64,000 nt of DNA from Myxococcales bacterium (lineage in GTDB: Bacteria; Myxococcota_A; Bradymonadia; UBA7976; UBA1532): positions 1,426,001 through 1,490,000 of the forward strand of contig JACKDP010000001.1 in NCBI GenBank assembly GCA_020633435.1, written 5' to 3'. The notes under the pieces were generated by a model. That model made no database searches and was not told where the DNA came from. It worked only from the letters and a program-made list of their open reading frames with translations. This document shows positions 61,660 through 64,000 of the stretch, one piece after another. Position 1 is the first letter of the stretch. Every line of letters starts with the position of its first letter. The position numbers and the translations under genes are program-made.

Positions 61660-63015
61660 GTGTCCCTGCGTTTGTGCGGCCTCGCGTCCCTCGTCATCGC
61701 GGCCTTGCTGGGCCGTGGGGAGCGCGCCTGGGCCATCCCGGACCCGGCGCTGGCGATGGAGCGCGCCCGCAGCGCGGCCCACGAGGCGGCGACGGCCGTG
61801 CGCGCGGCCGCCGTCGTCCGAGATGACGCGCGGCACCGGCTCGGGGTCGCACCTGGACCTACAGCCTGCGCCAACGTCGCCGAGGCGGGCGCGGCCCTGG
61901 ACGCCGCCTGGGGCCGGTACCTGGCCGACCTCGCCGGCCTCGCGCCCCTGGTCGGGACCGACGAGCAGGCGGCCACCGCGGCCACCCGCCGGGCCGCCGA
62001 GGCCGAGCGCCTGGCAGATCAGCAGCATGATCAAGCCCTTGCGCGGTTCTGCGCGGCCCTGCCGGCCACGGCGGAGGCCCCGACGCCGCCCCCCGCCGAG
62101 GCCACGCCGGTGTGCGGGCTCGTCCGCCAGGGCGAGCTGCTGGTCTGGGTGGACGCGGCCCCGGTCACCGCGGGCACCGGCCTCGCCGTGGCCCAGCACC
62201 TCGCCGGCCGCTTCGCCGACGAGCTGGACTTCCTCTTCGTCCTCGTCCCCGGCATCGACGGGGCGCTCGCCGAGCAGGCCTCCGCCTGGTTCGAGCGCGG
62301 CCTGCCCGGGCTCGGCGCGCCCGCGCGGCACGCGGCCGGCCTCCTGCCCGGCTGGCGCCGCCTGCTCGGCGCGGTCGTCCTCGACGCGGCGACGGGGCTG
62401 CGGGCGGGGCCCTCCCTGCGGGGCCTCGCGCGGGCCTTCGGCAACCGCTGGTCGCTGCCGGGCTGCTCGCCCACCCCCGGCGGCGGCTGGGGCTACGCCG
62501 ATGTGGGCGGCCAGCTCGGGGGCTTCCGCCTGCTGCGGCGCGAGCCGGGGGGCCGGTGGAGCGCCGCCCCGGCCCGGGTGGACGGGCAGCCGGGCCTCGT
62601 GGGCAACGGCGGCAACTCCCTGCCCTACGCCCCGGTGGAGCGCTACCTGCTGGGCCTCACGCCCCTCGACGGGCTGCCCAGCCTGACGTTCCTGCGCGAT
62701 CCGCGGCCCGACGCGGGGGGCGTGGCCGCCGCGGGCACCTGCCGCCTGACGCCGGCCGACATCCGGGCGCGCTTCGGCGAGCGCCCCCCCCACCCCGCCC
62801 CCTACCAGGTCGGCGTCGTCCTGCTCACCCCGACGCGGCCAGGCCCGGCCGAGGTGGCCCGCCTGCGGGCCGACGCCCTCGCCTTCACGGCCCCCGGCCC
62901 GGACGATGATCCCTGGCTGCTCAACTACTTCGAGGCCACCGGCGGCGCGGGCCGCCTCGACCTGCGCGTCCCGGCGCCCCGCGGTTGCGCGGACCGGGCC
63001 GCCGGCCTACCGTGA
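61660..63015 (+). CDS. secreted hypothetical protein
   Basis: 451 aa from GTG 61660 (GGAG 7 nt before); an ATG at 61618 would add 14 residues before the signal. The signal peptide is SLRLCGLASLVIAALLG with cleavage near ERAWA. An Ala-rich coiled-coil part (about 28-135) follows. The larger second domain has GELLVWVDAAPVTAGTGLAV and WGYADVGGQLGGF, and VERYLLGLTPLDGLPSL, a motif type seen in secreted myxobacterial proteins. Five cysteines. Function unknown; its stop is 4 nt before the globin gene. Confidence 0.72.
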   Translation: MSLRLCGLASLVIAALLGRGERAWAIPDPALAMERARSAAHEAATAVRAAAVVRDDARHRLGVAPGPTACANVAEAGAALDAAWGRYLADLAGLAPLVGTDEQAATAATRRAAEAERLADQQHDQALARFCAALPATAEAPTPPPAEATPVCGLVRQGELLVWVDAAPVTAGTGLAVAQHLAGRFADELDFLFVLVPGIDGALAEQASAWFERGLPGLGAPARHAAGLLPGWRRLLGAVVLDAATGLRAGPSLRGLARAFGNRWSLPGCSPTPGGGWGYADVGGQLGGFRLLRREPGGRWSAAPARVDGQPGLVGNGGNSLPYAPVERYLLGLTPLDGLPSLTFLRDPRPDAGGVAAAGTCRLTPADIRARFGERPPHPAPYQVGVVLLTPTRPGPAEVARLRADALAFTAPGPDDDPWLLNYFEATGGAGRLDLRVPAPRGCADRAAGLP

Positions 63016-63019
63016 CGCC

Positions 63020-63439
63020 ATGGCGCTCTTCGACCAGATCGGCGAGGCCGGCCTCCGCGCGGTGCTCGTCGACTTCTACGACCGGGTGTTCGCCGATCCC
63101 ATGATCGGCTTCTTCTTCCTGGGCAAGGACAAGGCGCGGCTGGTGGAGCTGGAGCTGCAGCACACCGCCCGGATGCTCGGCGAGCGGGTGGCGTACGACG
63201 GCCGCCCGATGCGCGAGGCCCACGCCCCGCACCGCATCATGAAGGGGCAGTTCCTGCGCCGGAACCGGCTGCTGGAGCAGGTGCTCGCCGATCACCGCGT
63301 CCCCGGGGCCGTCGTGGAGGCCTGGCTGGCCCACGCGCGCGGGCTGGAGGCGGCCATCACGGGGCGCGTGAGCCCCCTGGATCACTGCGTGGAGCCGGGC
63401 CAGGCGCGGCCGGCGGAGGTGACGGATCATGGGTCCTGA
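63020..63439 (+). CDS. truncated haemoglobin
   Basis: 139 aa, 2/2 globin fold. The conserved B-E helices (VDFYDRVFADPMIGFFF) and the proximal-His region GRPMREAHAPHRIMKGQF (His68 or His71) are present, with LELQHTARMLG before it. It should bind haem and O2/NO. I chose the ATG at 63020, which begins at the globin fold, 4 nt after the previous stop. It overlaps the next gene by 11 nt, so it is part of a rightward operon. Confidence 0.85.
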   Translation: MALFDQIGEAGLRAVLVDFYDRVFADPMIGFFFLGKDKARLVELELQHTARMLGERVAYDGRPMREAHAPHRIMKGQFLRRNRLLEQVLADHRVPGAVVEAWLAHARGLEAAITGRVSPLDHCVEPGQARPAEVTDHGS

Positions 63440-63989
63440 GTTCGTCCTGCGGGGCTACCCGCGCCGCATCGCCCGGGCCGTGGTGGACGCCATGGTGCCG
63501 CGGTGGCCGGAGTTCGACGTCGACCTCACCGACGACGTGCTGGCCGACGTGGAGCGCACGCTGCGCGGCTACCCGCCCATCATCCAGGTGGCCATCCTGG
63601 GGTCGCTCTTCGGGCTGGAGTTCCTGAGCCCCCTCTTCGGGCCCGGGCTCAAGCCGCTGTCGCGCTCCGAGCGGCACATCGCCATCGCGCGCCTTGAGAC
63701 CATCGCCAACCACCCCATCCCCCAGATCCGCATGCTGGTCATGCTGCTGAAGGTGACCATCTCGTTCGCGGCCTACTCCCGGCCCGACGTGGAGGCCTTC
63801 CTGGGCTACCGGCGGCGCGAGTGGCGCGAGACGCGGCAGGCCCTGCGCGCGCGGCTGCTGGCCGCCGACCCGGCGAAGCTGCCGGCGGTGCCGGCGCCGC
63901 TGGCGGACGGCCGAGTGGTCACCCCCGCGGAGTTCTTGAGCTTTCTGGCCGCCCTGGCGGACGGGCACGCGGAGCAGGCGGCGGGATGA
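63429..63989 (+). CDS. hypothetical protein of a rightward operon
   Basis: 186 aa. GGAGG precedes the ATG at 63429, which lies inside the globin gene. The sequence has a Pro-Trp motif (VPRWPEFDVDLTDDVL), an Ile/Leu-rich amphipathic middle (IIQVAILGSLFGLEFLSPLF, which may touch a membrane) and LVMLLKVTISFAAYSRPDVE. A basic, Ala-rich tail follows. No family recognised. Its stop overlaps the next ATG by 4 nt. The arrangement resembles the small accessory gene before flavin-dependent oxidoreductases, which is only a guess. Confidence 0.68.
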   Translation: MGPEFVLRGYPRRIARAVVDAMVPRWPEFDVDLTDDVLADVERTLRGYPPIIQVAILGSLFGLEFLSPLFGPGLKPLSRSERHIAIARLETIANHPIPQIRMLVMLLKVTISFAAYSRPDVEAFLGYRRREWRETRQALRARLLAADPAKLPAVPAPLADGRVVTPAEFLSFLAALADGHAEQAAG

Positions 63990-64000
63990 ACGAGCGCGTC
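63986..64000 (+). CDS. first codons of a downstream gene (partial)
   Basis: ATG AAC GAG CGC GTC runs into the window edge and overlaps the previous stop (ATGA, 63986-63989). Only MNERV is visible, so the product cannot be named. Translational coupling shows that it belongs to the same operon. Confidence 0.6.

Overview
The window is about 70% G+C bacterial DNA with dense, often overlapping genes. It has many lipoproteins carrying Pro/Asp/Ala-rich linkers, a CotH-kinase lipoprotein with paired Cys-rich 'CGDG.C' motifs, an NtrC-type sigma-54 activator with sigma-54 promoters, and a DmeF-type metal exporter. This points to a Myxococcota (deltaproteobacterial) chromosome; the genus cannot be named from sequence alone. 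I found no rRNA, tRNA or CRISPR array.

Layout. 1-12.3 kb is a defence-like region. It holds the tail of a DUF3696-type ATPase with an overlapping partner gene, a class 3 lipase, a coiled-coil protein and a degenerate 42-43 bp tandem repeat. A complete type I restriction-modification operon follows (hsdM, hsdS, a shortened AlbA_2/winged-helix gene, hsdR, and a YgjP-like metallopeptidase), with 4-11 nt overlaps or direct abutment. 12.4-15.3 kb carries a SRPBCC protein, a dihaem cytochrome lipoprotein, a small lipoprotein and a GNAT acetyltransferase. 15.3-18.0 kb is a tandem duplication of a Cys-repeat lipoprotein gene. Each copy has a sigma-54 promoter and a strong terminator hairpin, and the upstream copy is frameshifted. 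18.1-23.0 kb has a DmeF cation exporter, a 4Fe-4S/CDGSH protein, and a serS operon with the two chains of L-serine dehydratase.

23.6-28.3 kb is the most unusual part. It is a two-gene operon whose first product (1127 aa) carries a complete RelA/SpoT-like scaffold (pseudo-HD, pseudo-synthetase, TGS, helical, Cys-rich and ACT domains). This is fused to a STAND/AAA-type NTPase with a C-terminal winged helix. The catalytic motifs look lost while the ribosome/tRNA-reading C-terminal domains remain. The second product (436 aa) is unrecognised. I infer a translation-state sensor coupled to an NTPase switch, possibly for defence or stress.

28.4-38.9 kb: a lipoprotein, then an NtrC-like regulator and histidine kinase divergent from a six-gene TolC/HlyD/ABC/ABC/permease/permease exporter operon. 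A near-consensus sigma-54 promoter precedes the exporter. 38.9-40.4 kb: a REP-associated tyrosine transposase (RAYT) flanked on both sides by copies of a REP-like repeat. 40.4-48.2 kb: a methyltransferase/Nudix-like fusion, a beta-propeller protein, an active/inactive pair of M16 peptidases, a PI-PLC-like lipoprotein and a VOC protein. 48.2-51.2 kb: an arsenic operon, arsR-acr3-arsC(VOC fusion)-arsH, with a palindromic operator. 51.2-64 kb: a YdeI-like protein and MFS transporter; a tetR operon with an operator between -35 and -10; an alpha/beta hydrolase; DUF2277- and DUF4259-like proteins; a LysR regulator divergent from a predicted outer-membrane protein; the CotH lipoprotein; a HEAT-repeat protein; a secreted protein; a truncated haemoglobin; and the first codons of another gene.
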